Below, in pieces: positions 6,197 through 13,923 of a stretch of DNA of 14,311 nucleotides (position 1 is its first letter; every line of letters starts with the position of its first letter). The notes beneath the pieces were generated by a model. The model saw only the letters and a program-made list of their open reading frames with translations, was not told the DNA's origin and made no database searches. The stretch is from an uncultured Prevotella sp. Its GTDB lineage: Bacteria > Bacteroidota > Bacteroidia > Bacteroidales > Bacteroidaceae. The position numbers were made by a program, and so were the translations under genes. The stretch is from the NCBI GenBank assembly GCA_937907705.1, contig CALCVP010000016.1:1-14311 (forward strand). The letters are read 5' to 3'.

Positions 6197-8278
6197 ATGC
6201 ATACCCTACATAAATCTTATAGAATATTATTTTTAGCAGTGCTAACAATACTGCTATTTACTGCATGTGGCGCAGACCGTAATATAAAGCGAGGAGATAA
6301 ATTCTTAGCTTTGGGCGAATACTTTGATGCAGCAGCAGAATATAAACAAGCCTACAACAAAACTCCTCCAAAAGAAAAAGCACGTAGAGGTGCCATTGCA
6401 GCAAAAATGGCCAATTGCTATGCCCGCATCAATTATTTCCAAAAAGCCATAGCGGCTTATCGTAATACGATAAGATACAAGAAAGACGATGTGCAGACAC
6501 ATCTCAATTTAGCACAGGTGCTCATGAAAAACGGAAGCTATAAGGAGGCTACCAAAGAATTTCAAGTGGTACTTGACAGTCTACCTAATGACCCATTGGC
6601 CCTGACTGGCCTTGCATCTGCCAATACAGCACAGAAAGAAAAAAAAGCAGCCTCGTCTTACATAGTAAAGAAGATGGAGGTTTTCAACTCTCGACGTGCA
6701 GACTACTCACCCATGCTATTCGGTGATGACAATGAGCAACTATACTTCACATCTACGCGCAATGAGGCTGAAGGCGATGAGCTCAGTGGCATAACAGGTA
6801 CAAAGGCTGGCGACATATTTGTTTCGGTAAAAGACGATAAGGGTAAATGGCAAAAGCCCGAGGCCATTGTATCAGGTCTTAATACTGAATATGATGAGGG
6901 TGCCTGCTGCTTTTCACAGGACCAACGCACCATGTATCTTACACAGTGTGTTACTGACCCTAACTATCCACGCTATGCCACCATTGTTACATCTAACCGT
7001 GCCGATGCAACTTGGAGTAAGGTAACCAAACTTGACATTACCAGAGATACGCTATCCAGTTATGCACACCCTGCTGTCTCACCTGATGGACAATGGCTTT
7101 ACTTTACATCTGACATGCCTGGCGGAAAAGGAGGTCTTGATCTATGGCGTGTAAGAATAACTTCTAATGGACTGGGAGGCGTCGAGAACTTAGGCGAACC
7201 CATCAATACCCCAGGTGATGAAATGTTTCCTACATTTAGACCTAATGGCGACCTTTATTTTTCGTCCAATGGACATAAAGGCTTGGGAGGACTTGATATC
7301 TACATTGCAACGATGGACAAGCAAAGCAAACGTATCAAAATAGATCATCCCGGCTATCCGCTCAATTCCGCCGGTGATGATTTTGGAATGACTTTTGACG
7401 GGTTGCACAACCGTGGCTTCTTCTCGTCCAACAGAAACGATGGCAGAGGCTGGGACCATATCTACAGTTTTGAAAAGCCAGAAGTTATACAAACCGTCAA
7501 AGGCTGGGTCTATGAGCAAGAAGGCTATGAATTGCCTGCCGCACAGGTATATATGGTAGGCAACGATGGTACCAATCTAAAGTTAAGCGTAAAAGGCGAT
7601 GGCTCGTTTGCACAAGAAATCAATCCTAATGTTGATTATATTTTCTTGGCCACTTGTGTAGGCTTTCTTAACCATAAAGAAGAGCTCAAGGTGCAGCCTG
7701 TAGCAAAATCTGAAGAATATACGCTGCAATTTCCATTAGCATCTATCCGTGTTCCAGTACTGATAGACAACATATTCTATGACTTTAACAAGGCAACACT
7801 AACCGATAACTCCAAGAGTGCATTGGATGAACTGGTAAAACTGCTCAACGAAAACCCTAATGTAACCATAGAATTGAGCGCTCACTGCGACTATAAAGGC
7901 AGTGCAGAATACAACAAAAAGCTGTCTCAACGAAGAGCAGAAAGTGTAGTAGCCTACCTCATCAGCCACGGAATAGCTAAAGACAGACTTACACCTATGG
8001 GATACGGAAAAGCAAAGCCAAAGGTAATCAAGAAGAAACTGACAGAGAAATACACATGGCTAAAGGAAGGTGATGTGCTGACAGAAGATTTTATCAAGAA
8101 GTTAGATATCGGCAAGCAAGAAATATGCAACCAGCTGAACCGCCGCACGGAGTTTTTTGTTTTACGCACTACGTATGGCATGTTTGACAAGAACGGACAG
8201 CTAAAGCCTACAACCAAGAGACCTGCCAATACCCCGAAAAGCAACAATGATGATGGCATTATTATAGATATGGATTGA
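6197..8278 (+). CDS. porE: PorE-like outer-membrane lipoprotein: TPR, WD40/PD40 beta-propeller, CRD and OmpA domains
   Basis: The 693-residue protein begins with a lipoprotein signal peptide (hydrophobic ILFLAVLTILLF, then TAC, lipidated Cys24). Tetratricopeptide-like helices span about residues 28-150. At least five PD40/WD40-like blades follow at about 165-430, for example SPDGQWLYFTSDMPGGKGG, RPNGDLYFSSNGHKGLGG and FFSSNRNDGRGWDHIY. A carboxypeptidase-regulatory-like fold lies at about 433-505 (VKGWVYEQEGYELPAAQVYM). The OmpA C-terminal domain covers about 520-660, with Asp565 (HCDYKGSAEYN) and Arg580 (LSQRRAESV) placed like the peptidoglycan-binding Asp/Arg pair. This domain order is that of Porphyromonas gingivalis PorE, a type IX secretion component anchored in the outer membrane and bound to the cell wall. 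The role is inferred from architecture; paralogues of unknown function exist in Bacteroidetes. The gene appears to be monocistronic; a TTTG at 6145-6148 may be part of its promoter but has no good -7 partner. Confidence 0.85.
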   Translation: MHTLHKSYRILFLAVLTILLFTACGADRNIKRGDKFLALGEYFDAAAEYKQAYNKTPPKEKARRGAIAAKMANCYARINYFQKAIAAYRNTIRYKKDDVQTHLNLAQVLMKNGSYKEATKEFQVVLDSLPNDPLALTGLASANTAQKEKKAASSYIVKKMEVFNSRRADYSPMLFGDDNEQLYFTSTRNEAEGDELSGITGTKAGDIFVSVKDDKGKWQKPEAIVSGLNTEYDEGACCFSQDQRTMYLTQCVTDPNYPRYATIVTSNRADATWSKVTKLDITRDTLSSYAHPAVSPDGQWLYFTSDMPGGKGGLDLWRVRITSNGLGGVENLGEPINTPGDEMFPTFRPNGDLYFSSNGHKGLGGLDIYIATMDKQSKRIKIDHPGYPLNSAGDDFGMTFDGLHNRGFFSSNRNDGRGWDHIYSFEKPEVIQTVKGWVYEQEGYELPAAQVYMVGNDGTNLKLSVKGDGSFAQEINPNVDYIFLATCVGFLNHKEELKVQPVAKSEEYTLQFPLASIRVPVLIDNIFYDFNKATLTDNSKSALDELVKLLNENPNVTIELSAHCDYKGSAEYNKKLSQRRAESVVAYLISHGIAKDRLTPMGYGKAKPKVIKKKLTEKYTWLKEGDVLTEDFIKKLDIGKQEICNQLNRRTEFFVLRTTYGMFDKNGQLKPTTKRPANTPKSNNDDGIIIDMD

Positions 8279-8300
8279 TACAATGGCATCAGACCATTTG

Positions 8301-8372
8301 TAAAGTCTAAAAGACGAGATAAAAATGAATATGAAAAAACATCGTATTTTCTATCTCGTCTTTTAGACTTTA
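8301..8372. terminator. Perfect 21-bp inverted repeat with 30-base loop between convergent genes
   Basis: Bases 8301-8321 are the exact reverse complement of 8352-8372 (arm beginning TAAAGTCTAAAAGACGAG). The loop 8322-8351 is A-rich on one side and holds a weaker AAAAT/ATTTT pair that could extend the stem. It lies between the stop of the PorE-like gene (8278) and the stop of the glutamine synthetase fragment (8385), which converge. A two-way terminator is the simplest reading. The long loop is unusual for one, so a small palindromic repeat element is an alternative. Confidence 0.6.
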
Positions 8373-8384
8373 AACACAGTATTT

Positions 8385-9176
8385 TCAACCACAATGAAAA
8401 TAGCGTCTTGCCAATTGGGCTATAGCCTCAGCATTGCCGACAATTTCAGCCCTCAGATTCTGATCATCAAATTGCTTTAACTGAGTTATGATGCCATCTA
8501 TCATTTGTGGACTAAAAACGTCATATTTTTCAAATACATCACGCCTTTCTTGCAAGCAAGCTGCTGATGCCACACACGAATCTGGCAGAGATGACAGTTC
8601 TAAAAGTCTGCCTTTGTTCTCTGCATTGTGTATATTCACATTTACATAAGTGCGTGCAGCCACTTCAAGTGCATTATCCATTTCAAACCCATGCCTGCAA
8701 GCTACACACAAGCCTGCTAACAACTGATAGATATCTGCCGACCCGTCTGGCGAACGCATCTCTACCGTTTGTTTTTGCGTGCTGTCCATTGCCATAGCAG
8801 GTTGCTGCGGATTGTCTTCATGACACATATCTACCGATGCCGTCCAGCCTAAGGGCACCCTTACTAAAACTGACCTGTTTCTGTCTCCCCAACATATATT
8901 GGTAGGAGCTTCTTGATGAGGCACCAATCTGAAATAAGAAGTAGGCGTTTTATTTCCAAATGCGGTGATACATCTTGCCAAGTCCATCATGCCTGCAATA
9001 GCCCGTTTGGCATCATCGCTAAGCTGTCCATTTGATACCATACAGTTGTGTCCATTCTTCATCATTCGCATGTGGATATGCAGGCCCGAACCCGCTTTCC
9101 CCGCAGTTATTTTAGGCGCAAAGGTTACATCAAGCCCTTCCCTGAAAGCCATGTTGCGTATCACCCACTTTGCCAT
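8385..9176 (-). pseudogene. Glutamine synthetase, C-terminal half only
   Basis: Type I glutamine synthetase makes glutamine from glutamate, ammonia and ATP. The 263 residues match the C-terminal half of the roughly 500-residue Bacteroidetes enzyme: KAGSGLHIHMRMMKNG (nucleotide/metal site), SYFRLVPHQEAPTNICWGDR, NRSVLVRVPLGW, VEMRSPDGSADIYQLLAG, and an intact C-terminus ending RRYFHCG. The N-terminal beta-grasp domain and first half of the catalytic domain are absent. The frame starts at MAKWVIRNMAFREGLDVTFA, a segment internal in full-length enzymes, and an in-frame TAA lies only eight codons upstream, so no longer start exists. Active sites in this dodecamer form between neighbouring subunits and need the missing domain, so glutamine synthesis is not expected. 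The remaining sequence has no frameshift, so the deletion may be recent or the fragment may still be translated. No N-terminal remnant is visible upstream. Confidence 0.8.
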
Positions 9177-9532
9177 AGTCGTTGGTTGTTTATAAGGTTA
9201 ATTAATTGTTTGGGTATCTTGCGCTACATTTGCATAGCTATCAGCAAGTATTTAGCATGAGAGCAAATATAGAGATTTTGGAATTGCACACCAAAAGAAG
9301 AGTAACACTTTTAATGCAAAACCGACATATAGACCTCAAAGACAAGAAAAACAGATACTGTAAGTGCCTACTGACAAAGCATTTTCCATGTCCTTTCAAT
9401 TTAAAAGCAGCAAGACGGTGCAGAAAGAAGCTGTTGTCCAATACAAGTGCATAAAAATTTAGGTCATCAAAGCAGTTAATAACAACCTTTACTGCTTGAT
9501 GACCTAAGCTGACATACAGTTATTGCTCACTG
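9177..9532. other. Stretch without a convincing gene, between the glutamine synthetase fragment and the LUD gene
   Basis: This 356-base region lies where the missing part of the glutamine synthetase gene would be expected, but neither strand shows recognisable synthetase sequence. On the plus strand TACATTTG (9225-9232) matches the Bacteroidetes -7 consensus, without a TTTG at the right distance upstream. It precedes an ATG at 9257 that opens a 65-codon frame to 9454 encoding a basic protein with five cysteines. I see no family match and do not call it a gene. The hairpin at 9459-9507 fills the right end. Confidence 0.5.
9453..9507 (-). terminator. Terminator of the LUD-domain gene
   Basis: The arms 9459-9476 (TTAGGTCATCAAAGCAGT) and 9491-9507 (ACTGCTTGATGACCTAA) are reverse complements except for one extra A in the left arm, around a 14-base loop. 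On the minus strand the stem is followed directly by a run of T (complement of 9453-9458). It lies 26 bases after the stop of the LUD gene, which reads towards it. Confidence 0.75.
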
Positions 9533-10168
9533 CTAATAGCCTAAATCTTCACCTACCAACACTACGGTGTGGCGTCCTGCGGGATGAGAGTTTCGTAAGA
9601 AATGGATATAATTGCAGATACTGTCAGGCGACTTGCAGTTGTGGCAAAGGCCATCAATCTGACAAGGCGTGTTGATATCAAAACGCCTTGCATTGATAGG
9701 ACTGGCTGTACCGCGAGCACGTGATAATGCACTGTTCACGTCTTGTGCCACCTTGTTTAATCCCACGACAAATATTACTTTTTTGGGACCATAAGTAATG
9801 GCTGCTACTCTATTGCCATTGCCATCAATGTTAACCAATACACCATCCTCGCTCATGGCATTGACACTGGACAGATAATAATCGCAATTAAAGGCCTCGT
9901 GGTAGATGCGTTGAGCCTCTTCACGGTCTTTGGCTTCATCTCTGTCAAGTACAGTCAGTGGACGCTGATGCAACGTTTGGGTCAATCCTATGCTACGAAT
10001 TGTCATTGACCCGCCCCAGGTTACGCTGCTTCCATCGGGTATAAGGGCCGACACCTGTGCTACTGCCTCTGCTGCGGTGGCACAGTAATAAGCTTCAAAA
10101 TGGCGCTGCTTTAAATTCTTTATCAACTTCTCTGCCATCCGTTGATTTCTTTTTTCCCTGTTATTCAT
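9533..10168 (-). CDS. LUD-domain protein (LutC/YkgG relative, lactate-utilization type)
   Basis: The 211-residue protein is of the LUD superfamily, which includes LutC. Visible signatures are VTWGGSMTIRSIGL (about residues 49-62), a central VLVNIDGNGNRVAAITYGPK followed by VIFVVGLNKVAQDVNSALSR, and a cysteine cluster near the C-terminus (TPCQIDGLCHNCKSPDSIC). This pattern fits the stand-alone LUD proteins found in Bacteroidetes and clostridia, whose biochemical role is not established. The start is placed at 10168 (MNNREKRNQRMAEKLIKNLK) because family members begin near this basic helix; an upstream ATG at 10228 adds 20 residues without family character. The gene is divergent from lutABC, with a strong hairpin after it. 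Its position suggests a part in lactate metabolism or its control, which is inference. LutC in this window is a second, distinct LUD protein, so this gene is not simply the displaced lutC. Confidence 0.85.
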   Translation of the reverse strand: MNNREKRNQRMAEKLIKNLKQRHFEAYYCATAAEAVAQVSALIPDGSSVTWGGSMTIRSIGLTQTLHQRPLTVLDRDEAKDREEAQRIYHEAFNCDYYLSSVNAMSEDGVLVNIDGNGNRVAAITYGPKKVIFVVGLNKVAQDVNSALSRARGTASPINARRFDINTPCQIDGLCHNCKSPDSICNYIHFLRNSHPAGRHTVVLVGEDLGY

Positions 10169-10316
10169 AATGCTTTTGTATTTAGATAAAAATGCTGTTA
10201 CATACCTTCCAATCCATGTTGCACACAAAATGGAAACTATTCTATTAATGTTTCATTTTGACACATTTAGTTATCAATAAAAAAAAACAAACCGCTTTAT
10301 CATATTCTTTGCTATG

Positions 10317-10324
10317 CAAAATTA
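10317..10324 (-). promoter_or_regulatory. Candidate -7 element for the LUD gene
   Basis: On the minus strand this reads TAATTTTG followed by CAT, a full match to the Bacteroidetes -7 consensus TAnnTTTG with the common CA extension. No TTTG -33 element is found at 19-21 bases upstream, so the promoter is incomplete by consensus. Confidence 0.5.
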
Positions 10325-10377
10325 ATAAAAAGGGACATTTTTTTTGCTTTTAACTACTTATTTTAATCATATTTTTC

Positions 10378-10385
10378 TACTTTTG
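10378..10385 (+). promoter_or_regulatory. Candidate -7 element of the lutABC operon
   Basis: TACTTTTG followed by CAT matches TAnnTTTG completely. The expected -33 position (about 10355-10358) reads TACT, not TTTG. A promoter with a poor -33 element often depends on an activator, which would suit a substrate-controlled operon. That dependence is inference. Confidence 0.5.
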
Positions 10386-10564
10386 CATAGAACGTTGTTG
10401 CCAATTTCGCCCTTTTTAATAGATATAGCATAAGGTATATGCTGTCAAGCGTGCTTGTATTGCAGACCCAAAAGCTATCTCATACCAAGGATAATACACT
10501 ACGAACTGCAACTGATGTTCACCTTAAATAAACTTATTGAGCGAACCAAAGATTTGAAGATTGT

Positions 10565-11302
10565 ATGAAAATAGGTCTGTTTATACCTTGTTATGTGGAT
10601 GCACTTTACCCCGAAGTAGGTGTTGCCACATATAAGCTATTGAAACATTTGAATGTAGATGTTACGTATCCGCTGAAGCAAACTTGCTGCGGACAACCTA
10701 TGGCTAATGCTGGTTTTGAAAATAAAGCGGTGCCACTGGCTGAGCATTTTGAAGATTTGTTCAAAGGCTTTGACTATGTAGTAGCACCTTCTGCCAGTTG
10801 TGCAGCGTTTGTAAAGCTGAACTATCCACGCTTGCTAAAAGGCAAACACCAGTGCCAAACCAGTGAAAAAATAATGGATGTGTGCGAGTTTTTACATGAT
10901 GTATTGAAGGTAAAGGCGCTACCTGGCAAGTTTCCGCATGTAGTGAGTGTACATAACTCTTGCCATGGTGTCAGAGAGTTGAACCTGTCATCGCCCAGTG
11001 AGCGAAACATTCCCACTTATTCTAAGATCAAAGACTTGCTCTCATTGGTAGAAGGCATTACCATCAAAGAACCTGAGCGCGTAGATGAGTGCTGTGGATT
11101 TGGAGGCATGTTTGCAATAGAAGAGCCCGATGTATCGAGTCGCATGGGACAAGAGAAACTGCAACGGCACATGGACACGGGAGCAGAATACATCACTGGA
11201 CCAGACAGTTCATGCCTGATGCACATGCAAGGTGTGGCAAAGAAGCAAAAGAAAAACATTAAATTTATTCACGTAGTACAAATTTTAGCGGCAGGACTAT
11301 GA
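10565..11302 (+). CDS. lutA: Lactate utilization protein LutA ((Fe-S)-binding, cysteine-rich CCG domains)
   Basis: LutA (YkgE) is one of three cytoplasmic iron-sulfur subunits that oxidise L-lactate to pyruvate in LutABC systems. The 245-residue length is normal for the family. Two cysteine-rich CCG-type domains are visible: the first has FIPCYVDALYPEVG, CCGQPMANAGF (C41-C42) and APSASCAAFVK; the second has HNSCHGVREL, ECCGFGGMFAIEEP (C176-C177) and GPDSSCLMHMQG. This duplicated Cys pattern is the same as in heterodisulfide reductase and glycolate oxidase iron-sulfur subunits, where it binds Fe-S clusters. All expected cysteines are present. The ATG at 10565 (MKIGLFIPCYVD) is the family start although no Shine-Dalgarno precedes it. 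The stop overlaps the lutB start by four bases (ATGA), indicating translational coupling. Confidence 0.93.
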   Translation: MKIGLFIPCYVDALYPEVGVATYKLLKHLNVDVTYPLKQTCCGQPMANAGFENKAVPLAEHFEDLFKGFDYVVAPSASCAAFVKLNYPRLLKGKHQCQTSEKIMDVCEFLHDVLKVKALPGKFPHVVSVHNSCHGVRELNLSSPSERNIPTYSKIKDLLSLVEGITIKEPERVDECCGFGGMFAIEEPDVSSRMGQEKLQRHMDTGAEYITGPDSSCLMHMQGVAKKQKKNIKFIHVVQILAAGL

Positions 11303-12666
11303 GCACACAACATTCTAAAGCAGCACATGAGTTCTTGAAGAACAGTGAGAAAGTTACGTGGCACGATGCCACCTTTTGGTCTGTAAGACAAAAACGAGAC
11401 AATATGGCTATGCAACTGGATGAGTGGGAACAGCTCAGAGATGCTGCCAGTGCTATCAAACGCCATACCGTTACTCATCTTGACCACTATTTAAACCAGT
11501 TTGCCGAGAGTGCAGAGCGCAATGGCGTACACGTACATTGGGCAAAAGACGCAGAAGAGTTCAATGCCATTGTATTAGACATTCTGCGCCAGCAAAATGT
11601 GAAGAAAATGGTAAAAAGCAAGTCTATGCTTACTGAAGAGTGTGAGATGAATCCCTATTTGGAGCAGCATGGCATTGACGTGGTAGAAACAGACTTGGGC
11701 GAACGTATCTTGCAACTGATGCACAGCAAGCCCAGCCACATAGTGATGCCTGCCATACACATAACACAAGAGGAGGTAGGACATCTCTTTGAAAAAGAGC
11801 TGCACAGCGAGAAAGGCAACTATGACCCTACTTATCTTACCTACTGTGCACGCCTAAGTCTGCGCAATGAATTTATCACTGCTGATGCAGGTATGACGGG
11901 TGCTAACTTCGGCGTGGCTGAAACGGGAGATATCGTAGTATGCACCAATGAGGGCAATGCAGACATGTCAACCTCTATGCCTAAACTACACATCGCGGCA
12001 ATGGGCCTTGAAAAGGTGGTGCCCAACTACCAGTCATTGGCTGTTTTCCAGCGTTTGCTCTGCCGTGCAGCTACAGGTCAGCCTACCACTACTTATACCT
12101 CTCACTTTAGAAAGCCTCGTCCAGGGGCTGAGATGCACATTATCTTGGTAGACAATGGGCGCAGCAGCATTATTGGTAACCCGGAACATTGGGAAACCTT
12201 GAAATGTATCCGTTGTGGTTCATGTATGAACACCTGTCCAGTCTACCGTCGTTCTGGAGGCTACTCTTACACGTATTTCATCCCTGGTCCTATCGGCATT
12301 AACTTAGGTATGCTGAAAGACCCTCAGCGCTATGCAGACAATGTAAGTGCCTGTACTCTGTGTTGCTCTTGCGACAACGTGTGTCCTGTAAAGGTAAACC
12401 TGTCAGAACAAGTGTACACCTGGCGACAGAAGTTGGACAAATTCGGCAAGGCTGACCCCATGAAGAAAGTGATGTCTGAAGGCATGTCAGTGCTTTTCAA
12501 CAACCCATCGCTCTACAATACAACCCTCAAGTTTGCCCCCTTGGCTAACCACATGCCACACTTTGTACTCCACAATAAGCTCAACGCATGGAGCATAGGT
12601 CACGAATTACCTACATTCCCAAAAGAATCGTTCCAGCAGATGTGGAAAAAAGGTGAAGTAAAGTAG
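11299..12666 (+). CDS. lutB: Lactate utilization protein LutB (two [4Fe-4S] ferredoxin motifs, LUD domain)
   Basis: LutB (YkgF) is the large subunit of the LutABC L-lactate oxidising complex and probably passes electrons between its iron-sulfur clusters. Residues 60-280 form a LUD domain (VHWAKDAEEFNAIVLDILRQ, KSMLTEECEMNPYLEQHGID, GVAETGDIVVCTNEGNADM). Two [4Fe-4S] ferredoxin motifs follow: CIRCGSCMNTCP (C303, C306, C309, C313) and CTLCCSCDNVCP (C352, C355, C358, C362). The last 70 residues match the C-terminal extension typical of LutB. The 455-residue length is normal and all cluster ligands are present. Its ATG overlaps the lutA stop by four bases. lutC begins 127 bases downstream, a wider gap than expected for a tightly packed operon, containing only a weak TCTGT/ACAGA inverted repeat (about 12684-12701) and no clear terminator. 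Cotranscription with lutC is likely. Confidence 0.95.
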   Translation: MSTQHSKAAHEFLKNSEKVTWHDATFWSVRQKRDNMAMQLDEWEQLRDAASAIKRHTVTHLDHYLNQFAESAERNGVHVHWAKDAEEFNAIVLDILRQQNVKKMVKSKSMLTEECEMNPYLEQHGIDVVETDLGERILQLMHSKPSHIVMPAIHITQEEVGHLFEKELHSEKGNYDPTYLTYCARLSLRNEFITADAGMTGANFGVAETGDIVVCTNEGNADMSTSMPKLHIAAMGLEKVVPNYQSLAVFQRLLCRAATGQPTTTYTSHFRKPRPGAEMHIILVDNGRSSIIGNPEHWETLKCIRCGSCMNTCPVYRRSGGYSYTYFIPGPIGINLGMLKDPQRYADNVSACTLCCSCDNVCPVKVNLSEQVYTWRQKLDKFGKADPMKKVMSEGMSVLFNNPSLYNTTLKFAPLANHMPHFVLHNKLNAWSIGHELPTFPKESFQQMWKKGEVK

Positions 12667-12793
12667 CGACCAACTGCCACTTTTCTGTACGACATTACAG
12701 AACAGAACCTTTCATTAAGTTGATTAACAAATCATAGACGGAGCCAACCAAGCAAAGAAACAGTCAGTGGTCTCCGCCATAACAGAATATCCA

Positions 12794-13384
12794 ATGAGCA
12801 ATAAAGAAGATATACTATCAAGATACAGAAGCAACAGATGTAAAGATCTTGACTTCAGCATGCCCGACTTCAGCAGTCTGAAGGGCATACAATATGCCGA
12901 CCCTGTGGCGCAGTTTATTGATATGAGCAAGACAGTAGGCGGTCAGGTAGTAGAACTGAAAGTCGGAGAAGACCTGAACCAAGTGGTCAAGCAGCTCTAT
13001 CCTGAAGCCAAAGTGTTTGCGTCCAATCTGCCCGAAGTTACCATTGCCACACTTAATCCCGACACGGTAGCAGAAGCAAAAGACCTGAACGGTACCGATG
13101 TAGGCATCGTAAAAGGCGAAATAGGCGTAGCCGAGAATGGTTGTGTGTGGATACCACAAAGCATGAAAGAGCGTGCCGTATGCTTTATCTCTGAGTATCT
13201 GGTCATCGTGTTGAGCCGCCAGCATGTAGTCAACAATATGCACGAGGCTTACCAGCAGATAGCTTTCAACGACTATGGCTATGGCTCGTTCATCTCAGGT
13301 CCTTCCAAAACTGCAGACATTGCACAGGCATTGGTCATGGGAGCACAGGCAGCACGTGGCGTTACCGTGGTGCTTACCGATTAA
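12794..13384 (+). CDS. lutC: Lactate utilization protein LutC (LUD domain)
   Basis: LutC (YkgG) is the third subunit of the LutABC lactate oxidation system; it has a LUD domain and no iron-sulfur motif. The 196-residue protein begins MSNKEDILSRYRSNRCKDLD. It shows the family's central segment (GTDVGIVKGEIGVAENGCVW, then ERAVCFISEYLVIVL) and the characteristic C-terminus FISGPSKTADIAQALVMGAQ followed by ARGVTVVLTD. The C-terminus is complete, so the mobile DNA that begins within a few bases of the stop codon did not truncate it. An in-frame ATG at 12767 would add nine residues; the ATG at 12794 is preferred because the protein then begins as other LutC proteins do. A lactate permease gene (lutP/lldP) is not present in the window. 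Confidence 0.92.
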   Translation: MSNKEDILSRYRSNRCKDLDFSMPDFSSLKGIQYADPVAQFIDMSKTVGGQVVELKVGEDLNQVVKQLYPEAKVFASNLPEVTIATLNPDTVAEAKDLNGTDVGIVKGEIGVAENGCVWIPQSMKERAVCFISEYLVIVLSRQHVVNNMHEAYQQIAFNDYGYGSFISGPSKTADIAQALVMGAQAARGVTVVLTD

Positions 13385-13385
13385 A

Positions 13386-13565
13386 TTAAAGGCAAAGGCA
13401 GCTATCATCTTCCGCAAACTTCATGATGACCAGGAAAAGGAAGTCAGCCAGAAATGGGGATTGGAGCGTGGCAACGACATTGCCACCACAAAGGCTCGCC
13501 ATCGCTCAATTTCGGAATACAGGCATGATTTGATAGCGGAAGTTTCGCAGTTGCAAACCACATAA
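13386..13565 (+). pseudogene. MobV/Pre-type relaxase remnant, first fragment
   Basis: From just after the lutC stop, one frame encodes LKAKAAIIFRKLHDDQEKEV, then SQKWGLERGNDIATTKARHR and a tail ending EVSQLQTT before a TAA. I recognise this as like the middle of Bacteroides mobilization proteins (MobV or plasmid recombination type), where a segment containing WGLERG leads into a coiled coil. It has no start of its own: the N-terminal relaxase domain with its catalytic histidines and tyrosine is missing, cut off at the lutC boundary. The coding frame then continues in the next frame (see the following fragment), so one base seems to have been gained, or two lost, between about 13537 and 13565. 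The family call is from memory of sequence style, not a search. Confidence 0.55.
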
Positions 13566-13566
13566 A

Positions 13567-13911
13567 GAGGATTTGCTGAAGCAGATACATCGTGCCGAGA
13601 TAAAACTAAAAGGCATCTCAACCATGATTGCCAACTTGCATACTTGCAAGGATGAGGTACAAGAACAGATATACCTCATAGCCCGACAGTTCGGACAAGA
13701 CGGTGTGGATAATGCTGACTTGGCAGCACAGATGTCCAAACTACGCAAGGAGTTGGATGGTATAGACGAGAAGCTTGTTCTCCGACAGAAGATGCTCGAT
13801 GATGCTAACGCTACGATTACGGAAGCCAAACAAAGACTTGCTGAAATGAAATATGAACACAGTAGAATGCAAGAAGTCCTTGGTGAAGACAGCGACTTGC
13901 ACTCAATTTAA
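13567..13911 (+). pseudogene. MobV/Pre-type relaxase remnant, coiled-coil fragment
   Basis: This frame, displaced by one base from the preceding fragment, encodes EDLLKQIHRAEIKLKGISTM followed by a long charged helix rich in Leu, Glu, Lys and Gln (LAAQMSKLRKELDGIDEKLV and onwards). It is predicted to be coiled coil, as in the C-terminal half of MobV relaxases. It has no plausible start codon of its own apart from a TTG at 13573, and it joins smoothly to the previous fragment if the frameshift is corrected. It ends at a TAA at 13909-13911, after which the same frame stays open into the next fragment. A separate small coiled-coil gene is possible but less likely. Confidence 0.5.
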
Positions 13912-13923
13912 CTTCAAAGAAAT

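Larger units (their letters stand above)
10169..10564. other. Divergent regulatory region between the LUD gene and lutABC
   Basis: This 396-base AT-rich gap has no credible open frame. Two back-to-back -7 elements (10317-10324 minus, 10378-10385 plus) imply leaders of about 140 and 175 bases. The lutA leader contains two small perfect hairpins, at 10427-10443 and 10446-10457. No recognised riboswitch or tRNA is seen. There is no clear Shine-Dalgarno before the lutA ATG. Confidence 0.55.

Noticed and set aside
7954..8394. Minus-strand 146-codon frame
   Set aside because: It covers the antisense of the OmpA domain and the inverted repeat, and its translation shows no domain.
9241..9441. Minus-strand 66-codon frame upstream of the glutamine synthetase fragment, considered as the missing N-terminal half
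   Set aside because: Its sequence has no similarity to the glutamine synthetase N-terminus and an in-frame stop separates the region from the fragment.
12818..13243. Minus-strand 141-codon frame opposite lutC
   Set aside because: It is antisense to a well-recognised lutC gene.
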